Source: Reticulitermes lucifugus (Eukaryota > Arthropoda > Insecta > Blattodea > Rhinotermitidae). From it: a stretch of 21,106 nucleotides of DNA. Positions 8,936 through 18,305 of this stretch are shown here, piece after piece (position 1 is the first letter of the stretch; each line of letters starts with the position of its first letter). The position numbers were made by a program, and so were the translations under genes. The stretch covers positions 10,493-31,598 of the forward strand of contig JAKCWW010006704.1 in the NCBI GenBank assembly GCA_026260175.1, in the 5' to 3' direction. The notes beneath the pieces were generated by a model. That model ran no database searches. It worked only from the letters and a program-made list of their open reading frames with translations, and was not told where the DNA came from.

Positions 8936-10804
8936 CGGACCGTAAAGTCACCTGAGGTACAAAATTCAAAGGACATCTTACAGGCCACCCATCACAGTGT
9001 TGTGGATACAATAGTGACTTTCACTGCTGGGCCCACCCAGTTATTACAATGGACCGAGCTTCTGCTGACATTTCCTGTTGCACGTACCCTCACAGCTATG
9101 GGCACTGTGAGAAGTCCCTAAAACGAAACGTATGGTGGACGTAGAGAGGGAAACGCCTGTGATTCTTTTCAAACAGATGAATATAAAATAGTCATTATTT
9201 AGAGATGAAACCCTCAGTGACTCAGAACATTTAAAAAATGCACGGCTGGATAATTATGATTTGTGTTTTGGGTAGTTCTAAACTTGGATTATTTTATTTT
9301 TACTAAGTTATGGACATCTAATGGCTTCTGAGACATCTGAAATAAATTTTATAGATCGCCAACACTAACACTAGCTAGGTAGTTCTGGGAATGTTCCTGC
9401 CACTGAACACCCGATATTTTGATAATGAACTCACTTGCATAACGACGTACATCATTGTATGTACGGAAACGACATTGCACTACTTTGGGTCAGTCAGCAC
9501 ATCATTGACGTACTGACTAATAGAGTGGCGATTTTTTCATCTGAACGCGTCAGCGTGGTGATAACGATCTGACATACTCGTGTGTTAAGGAGTTGTCTCT
9601 TTAGGCTCTGAGGCCTTTGATTTACCATCCTCAGTTCTTCGTGGCCTTTCATTGTTTTTGCACACAACTTTTACAGCAATACCTCAACTGCGTCACCACC
9701 TATTTCTTTCAAACTTTTTTGTTCAGATTTCTCACGCATCAGTCATACTACCACTGAAGGCTGTGTAGACAGACTTGACATCTTACTACGATAAAATAAA
9801 GAAAATGTTCCTATCCAACGACAGTATTTCATCTAATAAAGAGAACGAAGGAAGAGACAGTGATTCTTCCGTGGTCAAATCACAGTCTGAAAACAGATCG
9901 GAAATATATTTCTTCTGTCTATGAGCATAGATTAGGGAACCCGTGTACATTCCCGTAAAAAGTAATTAAATTATGTACTGAAACCGCGGGCTGTATTTTA
10001 TGCGTATGGCTGCAAGTTGTAACGTGATGCACGTAAGAAAGTTTCATTCCACATGGCGTTTTCGTCCGTTTCGCAAAAGAGAGACTAACACTCAGATGAT
10101 GGGAACACGTGGGAATTACAAAGTTACTAGGATTGTACTAATTAAAATGGAAGGTAACATTTTCGTGAAACTGGCTTCCTAAAACCTGTTAATTGTGGTA
10201 AAATATTTGGTTATATACAAAACCTTGGCCAGGTATTTCAACTAATAGGCCTGCATATGTCAGCACTCGCATTAGTAACATTCCGGATCTACAGTTACTC
10301 TTAATTAAAATTTTTAAAGCGTGTAACTTTGATTGTATACTTTATAAGTGAAATTTATGAAATGAAAGTATTCGCGCATTATATCTGTCCACATATAATA
10401 CACAAGAATTCAGTATTTTATGATAAGCCTATTTCAAAACGGAATGTTGGCAAGTACAGAATGTAAACCTGAATCCACTGAATCAATTACCCGCTCAGTG
10501 ATTGCTATCTCATAGGTAGAATAAGGTCTGTGGCATTTGTAAAGCTGTGCTTCGTCTCACCGACAGTATGGGATCGATATCTTACAATACCCATCTCTTA
10601 TTAGTGGCAAAACAGCAGTCATAAGCACAGACTCCTGTGTACGGGGAATTGTTGCGTCCGGTCGCTGGAGAAACTTGCATGTTGCGGAACAACGCTAATG
10701 TTATTCATTGCTTCACACGGGTGTGAAACTTGGCCTGTCCCCATCAGTGAAGGACGCAGGTTTAATGTGTCTGAGGTAACGATTCTGATTAAAATATTTG
10801 AATG
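8936..10804. other. Mostly featureless AT-rich DNA
   Basis: It contains a perfect 7-bp hairpin at 9446-9465 and a short match to the SINE body at about 9027-9060. Apart from these no element was recognised. The frames at 10000-10182 (+) and 10619-10822 (-) have no recognisable content. Confidence 0.5.
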
Positions 10805-11000
10805 TAAGAGAGGAAGAAACACGAAGTTGGAGACAATTACACAAGAAAGACACTCATAATTTGTACTGTATGAGTATCGTTTCTGTGTTCAAATAAAGGA
10901 GGATGAAAAGGCAGGACACGTAGGATGCATGCCGGGCATGTGGCTTTTGCACAGAATGTTTTGTCGGAATCCGTCAAGTAACAGAGGTCGGACGGTTATG
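10805..11000 (+). pseudogene. LINE reverse-transcriptase C-terminal remnant, copy 2
   Basis: The plus strand reads THNLYCMSIVSVFK, stop, RRMKR from 10849, matching the ELHDLYSSPSIVRVIKSRRMRW block of the family. The DNA continues with GGCAGGACACGTAG (10911-10924), almost the same as GGGCAGGACATGTAG at the WAGHVA block of the copy at 18319. Upstream, GAAGTTGGAGACAATTACAC (10824 on) fits the preceding GEWRKLH segment at DNA level, and downstream 10950-10990 loosely fits the VLVGKPEGKR segment. The fragment is short, has stops and frame changes, and lacks the polymerase core. It lies only about 110 bp upstream of another copy in the same orientation. Confidence 0.65.
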
Positions 11001-11109
11001 AACTCTGCATAATACCTTCACGTCATATACTGAGTAAACAGAATACATGAAAGTATAAAATTGTTAGTACCCTTCACTTCAGAGACATTGCTGCTACGTT
11101 TCGAATTTT

Positions 11110-11512
11110 ACTTGTGTCTGTGACGTAGGGAATCGACATACCGTCTAATAATTCTCTAAGTCTTCGTGTCTGTTTGTACTCCTCATCAAGTATTACTAAG
11201 GTGATAAATTCAAGGAGGATAAGGTGGGCTGGGAATGTGGCACGTTTAGGGAAGAACAGAGTGCGGGCAGGGTTTTCGTGGGGAAACCTGAGGTAAAGAG
11301 AACGCCTGAAAACCCTAGGTTAGTAGGCGGGTTATACTCGTATAAGAAATGGATCTGAAAGAAATAGGATAGGAGGACATTAACAGGATTCATCTAGGAC
11401 AAGTGACGGACTCCTGTTGACACCGTATGTTTTCCGTGAAAGGCGGTGAATTTATTGACTAGCTGAGAAACTCGTAACTTCTCAAGAAGGACGCGGCTTC
11501 ATGGACAGTGCT
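11110..11512 (+). pseudogene. LINE reverse-transcriptase C-terminal remnant, copy 3, with 3' UTR
   Basis: In shifting frames the plus strand gives LYSSSSITKVINSRRIRWAG (11177 on), then NVARLGKNR and WGNLR or VGKPEVKRTPENPR, i.e. the ELHDLYSS, RRMRWAGHVARMG and VGKPEGKR blocks of the family. The end of the protein (TPVDTV..P) is poorly preserved. The 3' UTR is recognisable: TTGACTAG (11455-11462) ... AACTTCTCAAGAAGGACGCG (11477-11496) ... CATGG matches TTGACTAG ... ACTTCTCAAGAAGG ... CATG at 18988-19030. There are many stops and frame changes and no polymerase core. The 65-codon minus frame at 11196-11393 is an antisense shadow of this remnant. Confidence 0.8.
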
Positions 11513-11739
11513 CGTGACGATGGTTAGTACGTCGTACCAAATTCTTTTGGACTTGTCTCTTGCCCTACGTACATTTGATGTCTACAATCTGATAAGACTG
11601 AGGAATATGGCTTTGAAAATTAATTTACCCTGTAAGGACAAAACGTAATCTGGTTACTTAAAAGCACAGCTCTTACCGCGCAGTAAACACTCTCTGGTTC
11701 GGCTACAAAAATCTGTCCGTTAATGTTGTATGGTGTAAA

Positions 11740-11862
11740 AGTCGCTGTTTGGTCTGAAATACGTACAAAATACACAAATATATTGTGTGGGCAGAACGTA
11801 TAATTTTTTAATGTTAAAACCGGTGGTGCATAAAGTAAACAATAGGCTTTTAAAGGTTAAGC
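11740..11862 (+). repeat. Unnamed interspersed repeat, copy 2
   Basis: Partner of the minus-strand copy at 7036-7170, with the shared 16-mer TTTTTTAATGTTAAAA and collinear flanking matches. The region upstream of the 16-mer (CTGAAATACGTACAAAATAC) also fits the minus-strand copy (ATGAATCATATGGAGATAAA) loosely. No long reading frame is present. The class of element cannot be told from two decayed copies. Confidence 0.6.
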
Positions 11863-14306
11863 AGCATTAGAGTAGGCCTACATGGAACGGGAATGAATAA
11901 GTACTGGGTGTATTAAGTCATTCTTCTAAGTTACCAGTATTATCTTGTCTTTCATGTTGCAGTCACAGGCCCTAGGGTAAGGGCGTCATAGTCTGCTGAA
12001 ATGTCTTAGCAATAGAATTGTGAGCAGTGGCAGAGAAAGGGTTCGAAAGAGGGATATTGATAGAGACGAGTGGCGACTGGGGATCGGTAGACAGCATTAG
12101 ACGTTAATATACCTACATATATGTATGTATATATAGAGATACGCAGTTGACAGTAGTTGATTTATCACACCTCGGTTTTCTTTTATATTGGCGAACGTCC
12201 TAGTGTATTCACAATGGGCCTACTGTGATTAGGTTCCCCCCACTTCATTATACTGGCAACTCTGTCGTGATCGTTTTTTTTATATAACCTTGGTAGTGGC
12301 AGCGGTCGGAATGGAACCCTGGCAACACTTGAACGATTTATACCCCCGATCCCTATCACAAGTCTCGCAAATCGAAAGCGTAACGAATGCCAGTAATGAC
12401 ACGTCGTATTTTCAGTAAAGTCAAATACCAAAAAGGGCGACTACATCTTGCCTGCCTCATAGTACGGATAGTGCCCAGTAGAGTCACGTTGTATCCAGTG
12501 TCTGTCATACAACTAACGAATTATACAAGAATGGCCTCCTTGAAGGATCCCTGAGACTGAAGATCCCGAAATGCGTAGGCCTGCCCGTTATTTTGTTCAA
12601 CGTTGAAGGGGCCACGCTCACATTAGCCATACGTGCGTCTGTCTGTTAAAAGCATGTCACCGAACGAATATACGTAAGTGTGACGTATTAAACAATTACA
12701 GGGCACCTTCCGTCTCTGCTAGACGGCCGAGTAATTAGAACGCCAATTGACAGGCTTGAAGGAGATAGAACACAGCCTCTAACGAGTCACAGAAGTGTGG
12801 CGTCCTTTCCCGTATCACGACATTCCATCTCCACAGACTTCCTTAAGCCCGGGAGCCACGAGAGGTAACGGCTGTTCCCAAAGTATCTGTTATTGCATTA
12901 CTAGGCAGTTGTAATAAACTCCATCGCTGTTGTTCCACCACTCATACGACCAAGACTTGATCTGTGATTACTTCATTCCGACTGCAAGACAATAGTGATA
13001 TAAGTCAGTGGAGTTCTACATCCATCAATCACCTGTTTTACCCACGCACAATGCACTCAGCTGTATACGCTATGTACCTACACGTTTCCATTCGGTGCGC
13101 TTATACCAGAATTTCCATGTACACGGTTTGTGTTCATAAGAAGAATTTACGAAGGAAATATTAAGTTAACAATAAATTATTTTCCGCGCTTCGCTGCGGA
13201 ATGCTGTGTTCAAAAAGTCTGACGTGTTTTTATTTTCTCCTAGATCCAGTAATTGCGTACAGACGGCCGTTCGTAATCGTCAGTCTGTGTCGATCTCCGA
13301 CTGTCTTCACTTCAGTTCGACAATTCAGTTCTCCAGAACCATAAACGCTTCGCACATATTGGTTTAGTTGATTTTATTCATAGTTTTAACCTTTGCGGAG
13401 CTTAATCTAACGTGTGTTTGTTAGTGGTTACATTTCAGCGCCTGACAGTGTTAAACTCTCCGTCCGTCAAGAATTTTATAAATCCGATTTATAGAACTTG
13501 CGGATCTCTCTATAGCCTACGTAAAATTTTGCTACTGAATTAGATAGTATGTCTGTGGCGTATAGAAATTTGTTTGTGTATCCAGCGAAAACAGGTTATC
13601 ATTCGAAAGTGAACTTATTTGTGTTGATATAGATCAAATGTGACGTAGGAGCGAAACCTGGCAATGTATTCCCGTCAATGGTTACGGTCAGGAATAATGA
13701 ACCTATAGGTGTGATACCAATACCTGTTGTCTATAGCAGCAACAATCCGACCGCGATTATAATCACACTATGATTGCTTTCCAATCAGTGTCTGCAGCCA
13801 TGCACACTGCTTCGTAATAAAATCAGTTAGTTGCAAAAGGGAACATGTCGGCCTTTCTGTAGTTGAATTTGTGCCCCTTTCTCACTTACCGATTTACTAT
13901 TTAAGTGGCGCGCATAGAACCAGATTGCGTACTTGTCGGTGACCAGTTAGTTGCCTTGCCAAAAATTTATTGAATAATGACTGACTACTAAGCGCCATGG
14001 TGGAAAGCCCTTCATGTGAAACTGATAGCAGCCTGTGACTTATAAATAAAATTCCAGTTCTCTGGTGAAAACAGAAGGCTGGTCATGTAATTCACAACAG
14101 ATCACCTTTAGAACCTGACCTACGCCAGCTGAATTCAGTCCACATCTTATATCTATTTCTTTAAGATTGATGGATTGAAAAAAACCAGCAGTGCGATTTT
14201 GTACCGCCAAACAGAACCGATCACTTACAAACAGTGGTTTTTTATTGTAACTTTGACATGCAGGCCTATGTGTTATGTAATTATACAAGTTATTTTTATA
14301 TTTGGA
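11863..14306. other. Largely featureless DNA
   Basis: It holds a short TATG/TA-rich tract at about 12110-12135 and a small hairpin TTCCGC-GCTTCGCT-GCGGAA at 13182-13201. Frames at 12183-12431 (-), 12964-13164 (+) and 14040-14288 (-) have no recognisable content. The stretch 13250-13350 is mildly CpG-rich and carries TCAGTT initiator-like words, but this is not enough to call a promoter. Confidence 0.45.
13182..13201. other. Small GC hairpin
   Basis: Perfect 6-bp inverted repeat TTCCGC / GCGGAA around an 8-base GCTTCGCT loop, in an AT-rich setting. Role unknown. It is not followed by a T tract or linked to a gene, so it is not called a terminator. Confidence 0.5.
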
Positions 14307-14307
14307 G

Positions 14308-14565
14308 TAAGCGGTGGCGCAGTTGGTTGAGGCACTGCGTTACATGCCGGAAGGTCGCGGGTTCGATTCCCGATGGGGTCACTGACTTTATTATTCCGGC
14401 CGCACTGTGGCCCTGGGGTGAACTCAGCCTCTAACAGAAATTAGTAATAGGATATCTCCTGGGGGGGGGGAGGGGGGGTAAAATCGGCCGGTCAGTAGGG
14501 CTGACAACCTTACCGCCTTTATGTACCGATTGTCTAGAAATTCTGGGACCCTCAAAGTTAAACAT
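14308..14565 (+). repeat. tRNA-derived SINE, second family
   Basis: A well-preserved SINE head. Box A is TGGCGCAGTTGG (14314-14325), fitting TRGYNNARNNGG. Box B GGTTCGATTCCC follows at about 14360, with an intact CGGG/CCCG T stem. The body contains CCCTGGGGTGAACTCAGCCT, a G-run with one A (14461-14478), and GGCCGGTCAGTAGGGCTGAC, which I recall as a block of a common SINE in cockroach and termite genomes. The head keeps Pol III promoter elements, but the acceptor stem is not closed and the sequence continues into a non-tRNA body, so it is a SINE and not a tRNA gene. The family's 3' tail appears truncated near 14565. The minus-strand frames over this region are chance openings. Confidence 0.75.
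14461..14478. repeat. G10-A-G7 homopurine run
   Basis: A run of ten G, one A and seven G inside the SINE body. It probably grew by slippage from a shorter G tract. It could form a G-rich secondary structure, which is inference only. Confidence 0.8.
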
Positions 14566-14591
14566 TGTAAAAAAATACACATGAAAATGTT

Positions 14592-14812
14592 GGTAAAGGT
14601 AAAGGTCATCCCATAACGTGCCAGTGCAAGCATAGAGGTGAGCTAGAGGTATTGCTCTGCCCATTTTTACCCCCTGGAAGGCTCCCTGGTACCCATTGTA
14701 GAGGAGGCTGGGTGGGCCCCAGGGCCGGTCTTGACGGGATGGAGAAGAGAAAATATCATGCCCTCACCGGAGTTCGAATCCCGGACTACGCCATCCCGGC
14801 TCTTACTCATGA
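14592..14812 (-). repeat. tRNA-derived SINE, GGTAAAGGT-tail family, copy 3
   Basis: Reverse-oriented copy of the 1848-2134 family. On the plus strand it starts GGTAAAGGTAAAGGTCAT (the 3' tail) and contains CTGGGTGGGCCC (14708-14719), the complement of the GGGCCCACCCAG block, and TGGAGAAGAGAAAA, the complement of TTTTCTCTTCTCCA in copy 1. At its 5' end the minus strand reads TGGCGTAGTCCG joined directly to GGATTCGAACTCCGG: a box-A-like start runs straight into box B, whereas copy 1 has about 45 bases between the corresponding points. The tRNA-like head thus carries an internal deletion. It lies about 27 bp from the second-family SINE. The 82-codon plus frame at 14652-14900 is a chance opening through it. 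Confidence 0.75.
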
Positions 14813-15074
14813 AAGCCATAGAATGAAACTCTTCGCTAAAACCGGTTTATACATGGGATCTTTTTTTGTTGTAAACAGTGATCATATTTCCATACCATAA
14901 GCGGTTAACACATTTGACTAAGACTAATTGAAATTCATTGACATCCCAGAGTCTCTTTGAGCTTGTAGTCGCAAGAAACTTAGTCTGGTAACACATTTGC
15001 ATTCGCTACTGTTCGGTCAGACCCAGTTTGTTTTTGTTGAAAGATTTTGATTAAACCCAGTTTAGCCTTAGTTC
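14813..15074. other. No recognisable feature
   Basis: AT-rich DNA between SINE pieces. Nothing supported was seen. Confidence 0.45.
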
Positions 15075-15165
15075 ATGTCGTCTCGCAATGCGTCGCCTGC
15101 CTCTCAGCACGGAGGCCTGCGGTCTTTCCCAGGCCAGTCCATGTTGAATTTGTGGTGGACGAATT
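15075..15165 (+). repeat. tRNA-derived SINE head, Leu-like
   Basis: TCTCGCAATGCGTCGCCTGCC followed by an anticodon-arm-like hairpin, GCCTC-TCAGCACG-GAGGC, whose loop can be read with a CAG triplet in the anticodon position. Then comes GCCTGCGGTCTTTCCCAGGC in the T-arm place. The T-loop has lost its TTCGA core, so it cannot act as a tRNA. The context (CCAGGCCAGTCCATG...) resembles the start of a tRNA-derived SINE I recall from termites. The 3' part was not delimited. Confidence 0.4.
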
Positions 15166-15438
15166 GACACTGAAACATGTTTCTCTAGAGTAGGCGTACT
15201 TTGGATTTCCCGTGTCATTATCATTCCAACGATGCTCCATACTCATATTTCATTTATCTGCCATCGACATTATAGGCTATAATCTTGACAGAGTCTTTAA
15301 GTAAAACACTTCGCTCTCTCTGTCTCGCCCCGGAGACACAAGCTCCGATAAACATTGAATAGAACGGAGTGCTTGTCCCAGAGGTGTTTTAAGTGTTATA
15401 TAACGGCGCTGTCAATTGTTTAGATTGCACAGCACCAG
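15166..15438. other. No recognisable feature
   Basis: Unique-looking DNA. No open frame, RNA gene or repeat relation was found. Confidence 0.45.
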
Positions 15439-15439
15439 T

Positions 15440-15489
15440 GATGGATGGATGGACGGATGAACGATTGAATGAATAAATGAATGAATGAT
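15440..15489. repeat. (GGAT/GAAT)n microsatellite
   Basis: Tetranucleotide tract starting as ATGG ATGG units and drifting to GAAT units. Seen directly. Confidence 0.85.
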
Positions 15490-15655
15490 CATGGAGCATG
15501 GGTGAAATAGTACTGGCAGGAAAAAACCGAAATACTCACAGAAAAGCCTCCCCACAAGTGTAGAGGACACGGCGAAAAAGAGGAAAATCGCAATGTTTCT
15601 ACCACAGAAAAATTCTAAGTCATCCAGTCTGTAGACATCACAGATTTTAGCTGCC

Positions 15656-15735
15656 TATATAATATAATATAATATAATATAATATAGTATAATATAATAT
15701 ATTATATTATATTATAATATAATGTAATATAATAA
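15656..15735. repeat. (TATAA)n pentanucleotide repeat with inverted centre
   Basis: About 80 bases of TATAA/AATAT units. The phase flips near 15700-15710 (AATAT to ATTAT and back), so the tract is partly self-complementary and could extrude a hairpin. A single G interrupts near 15687 and again near 15724. Confidence 0.85.
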
Positions 15736-15941
15736 TCGTATTCTTATAAAACAAGAGTAGTATCGCTTAAGGGAAGTATAAATCACTGTACCTTGCCACT
15801 CATGTGTAGCGTAGTGTAACGTAGCAGTTTCCGGCGATTTGTAAAACACAGTGGTAATAACGTCGCCACCAGCAATCGCTGACATAATATGAGATTTGCT
15901 CAGAGACAATTGCTATAGGTTTCCTCGCAGATTAATTACAA
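15736..15941. other. Spacer before the minisatellite
   Basis: It contains the 65-codon minus frame 15712-15909, without recognisable content. The last bases (ATTAATTACAAA) resemble the end of a minisatellite unit, so a further decayed unit may begin here. Confidence 0.4.
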
Positions 15942-15942
15942 A

Positions 15943-16340
15943 AGGTGTCGCCTAGTTGCAGCTCTTTAAATATGATCAGGGTTTTATCGGAAGTCTCACG
16001 ATCATTGAATTCTTCAGCTGATGCCACAAATTCAGATTATAGAACAGGTGTCGCCTAGTTGTAGCTCGTTAACTAGGATCGGACTTTTTAACGTAAGTTT
16101 CACAATCGTTGAAATTTTCTGATGATGACAGATCCAAATTACAGCAGGTGTCGCTTGATTGCTGCTTCTTAACTCCATCAAGCTTTTTGGAACAAATCAG
16201 AAGATTATTTTATTGTTACGGTGTTGCCACGTATCAAAATTACAACAGTTGTAGTCTGGTTGCGTCTATTTAAAAATAATCAGGCTCTTTGCGCAGGCCT
16301 TACAGTATCATTTTATTACGTATGGAATGATCTGTTGTTA
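15943..16340. repeat. Degenerate tandem repeat, about 101-bp unit, four copies
   Basis: Unit starts are at 15943 (AGGTGTCGCCTAGTTGCAGC), 16046 (AGGTGTCGCCTAGTTGTAGC), 16146 (AGGTGTCGCTTGATTGCTGC) and 16247 (AGTTGTAGTCTGGTTGCGTC), giving periods of 103, 100 and 101 bases. Each unit then has a TTTAAA/GTTAAC-like word, ATCAG or ATCGG, a pyrimidine-rich stretch, ATCATT or ATCGTT, and AAATTACA near its end. Units 1 and 2 look about 70% alike and units 3 and 4 are more diverged. None contains an open frame across the array, and the units are directly repeated with no spacers, so this is a minisatellite and not a CRISPR array. Confidence 0.8.
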
Positions 16341-17635
16341 ATGTAAGTATTATAAGTCTTACGGGACCTATTTATCAAATAAGAGTAAACAGTAAAACAT
16401 TGTTACGGGATAAGAGCTAATTTAACTGAAACGAGAAAATTTAAATTCTCTTTCTTGGGCTGGACGGACATTACCCCCCCCCCCAATTTTCTTTTACTTA
16501 ACGCACCATGCATGTAAGGCATAAGCTTATGCCATTAAATGTGACCATTATTCATACATTTAAACAATACCTCATGAATTATAAATAAGAACAGTATATT
16601 ATTTCTAAAGGAGGTAACCGTTTATTTTCCTATAAATTTTGGACGATGCTGAGCCAGTTACATCTACGTCCAGTCTTCAAATTTTGAAAGACTGAATGTG
16701 TATCTGGTAAGTAACTTTCCAACAGTTACGCGGATGATCAACATTCTTTTTGCATACTCTCTGCACTTTTTTTCTTCTCCAGACTTCTTCGTCTCCTTTT
16801 AAGGAGCAATATTGTATTTGGTAGAAAATTTCTTCACTTGTGATCAGGATTTTACCTACTATATGCTACGTGTACTTAGACTTGGATTTAATTAATTTTT
16901 TTTATGTTTAACAGTTTTAAAAATGGGAAACACTGCTGCTAGGTCAGTCGTATTCTTCACCCTTCAGCCCCGCACGAGACACACGTATATCTTTTTAATG
17001 GATAAATTAAATTTACATTCAGGTGGAATTCCATCATGAGGCTACATTATTTCAGAAATGACAAACAAACAGCCTAATAGCACTTCCATCTATGGAGTTT
17101 CAAACTCGTAAAGAAATAAACAAGGAAGTATTTTTTACATTAATTGTCATGATGTAGACGGGACGTCGCTTTATATATTATTTATTGTAAGCGAGGTCAC
17201 GAAATCTTAGCTTCGCTAATGATCTTTAGCAGTAAGACAGGAGTAAAACATCGTGTTCAGATGGTAGAAGAGGGGAAAAGATTATTTATGAAGAGTATAG
17301 AGAACGGCTGAGACCAGGTAGGAATCTGCTTGAACAAAAAAAGTCGATATGTGTCGAGCATTGGACAAGGCGATGAAATTTTTCTTTAAAAAAAATGAAA
17401 AGTGAAAGTATAAGAAATACGACACGTGATGCTTAACAATCGATTCCTGGCTGAAACAAATTTCTTTTAGTTGCTTCGCGCTGTTGTACAGTCATTCTTG
17501 ACTGCTACAGAACTCGCTATGTGAAGAGAAGTTCTTCGAAAACCAAGGACTAAAAAATCTGTGTAAATTTAGCTCTTACATATCGTGTGGCTGTAATATG
17601 AATAATATTAAATAGTGTAACTGTCTCCACACATT
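16341..17635. other. Mostly featureless AT-rich DNA
   Basis: It contains a run of eleven C at 16474-16484. No gene, RNA or transposon motif was recognised, and the open frames are very short. Confidence 0.5.
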
Positions 17636-17720
17636 TCTCGTAATTACATATTTGCCTTACGTGTTTCGACGCTTATATGTGCGCCTTCTTCAGAGTCCTC
17701 GTATACTGCTTTGTCACATG
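17636..17720 (-). repeat. Possible Penelope-like element terminus with hammerhead-like motif
   Basis: On the minus strand the order is CTGAAGA (17693-17687), one extra A, a 5-bp stem GGCGC/GCGTC (one G-T pair, 8-base loop), then GAAAC at 17667-17663 and ACGTA. CTGANGA-stem-GAAA is the core of hammerhead ribozymes, which are known from termini of Penelope-like elements. The extra base and weak stem I mean it does not fully satisfy the consensus. No Penelope RT or GIY-YIG coding was found, and the 100-codon plus frame at 17711-18013 has no recognised relation to it. Confidence 0.35.
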
Positions 17721-18305
17721 TTTGGACTTTTGTCTTTTCGTCATGTTGTAGGCTTTTTATTCCTTATCTGCTTATATACACATATAGGCCAATATTGTCA
17801 AGTATTTTAGGTGAAGACCAGAGTGTTAGTCTAGTCGTAATTTCTAAACGGTACCCGGTACCTGTATACGCACGAACTTCACTGCAACACAGTACTCGCT
17901 TTTTCACTATTTTATTTGCACTATGGTTTACTCCTGTTGTACTTGTTGTGTCGCACTTTGTCTATTTTTTGATTTATCCACTTTCTTTGATGTTGGGTAC
18001 TGTAGGCTTGTAAGTGTTCCTTTCATTTACTGTCCATTCTTTAGCTGTGTTCTGTATTAAATGTTGCATTGTAGATGTTGTATTTTTGTTGCACTTGTTG
18101 TTCGTTGTAAGCTGCTGTGTTTTGATTTGTTGCGGGTGATCGAAGCTCTTGGTTGTCGCTAAACGGATTTGCCTATATGTACAGCAACATAACGAAATGA
18201 TAAAATCAAACACATGTGAATCAAAGTAGTATGACTGGGCACCGAGGATGATGTAAACATAAGAGTCCAGAGGCGTATGTCAGTCAAGTATATATGTAAT
18301 ATGAA
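17721..18305. other. No confidently recognised feature
   Basis: Open frames at 17711-18013 (+), 17974-18213 (-) and 18159-18377 (-) are short and have no recognisable domain; the last overlaps the start of the LINE remnant. The plus-strand frame is rich in hydrophobic residues because the DNA is T-rich. Confidence 0.45.

Noticed and set aside
13250..13350. Promoter with TCAGTT initiator words
   Set aside because: The words are short and common, and no gene follows that I can support.
14311..14385. Functional tRNA gene
   Set aside because: Box A and box B are good, but the acceptor stem does not close and the sequence continues into a SINE body.
15943..16340. CRISPR array
   Set aside because: The similarity runs across whole 101-base units with no unique spacers, and the host looks eukaryotic.
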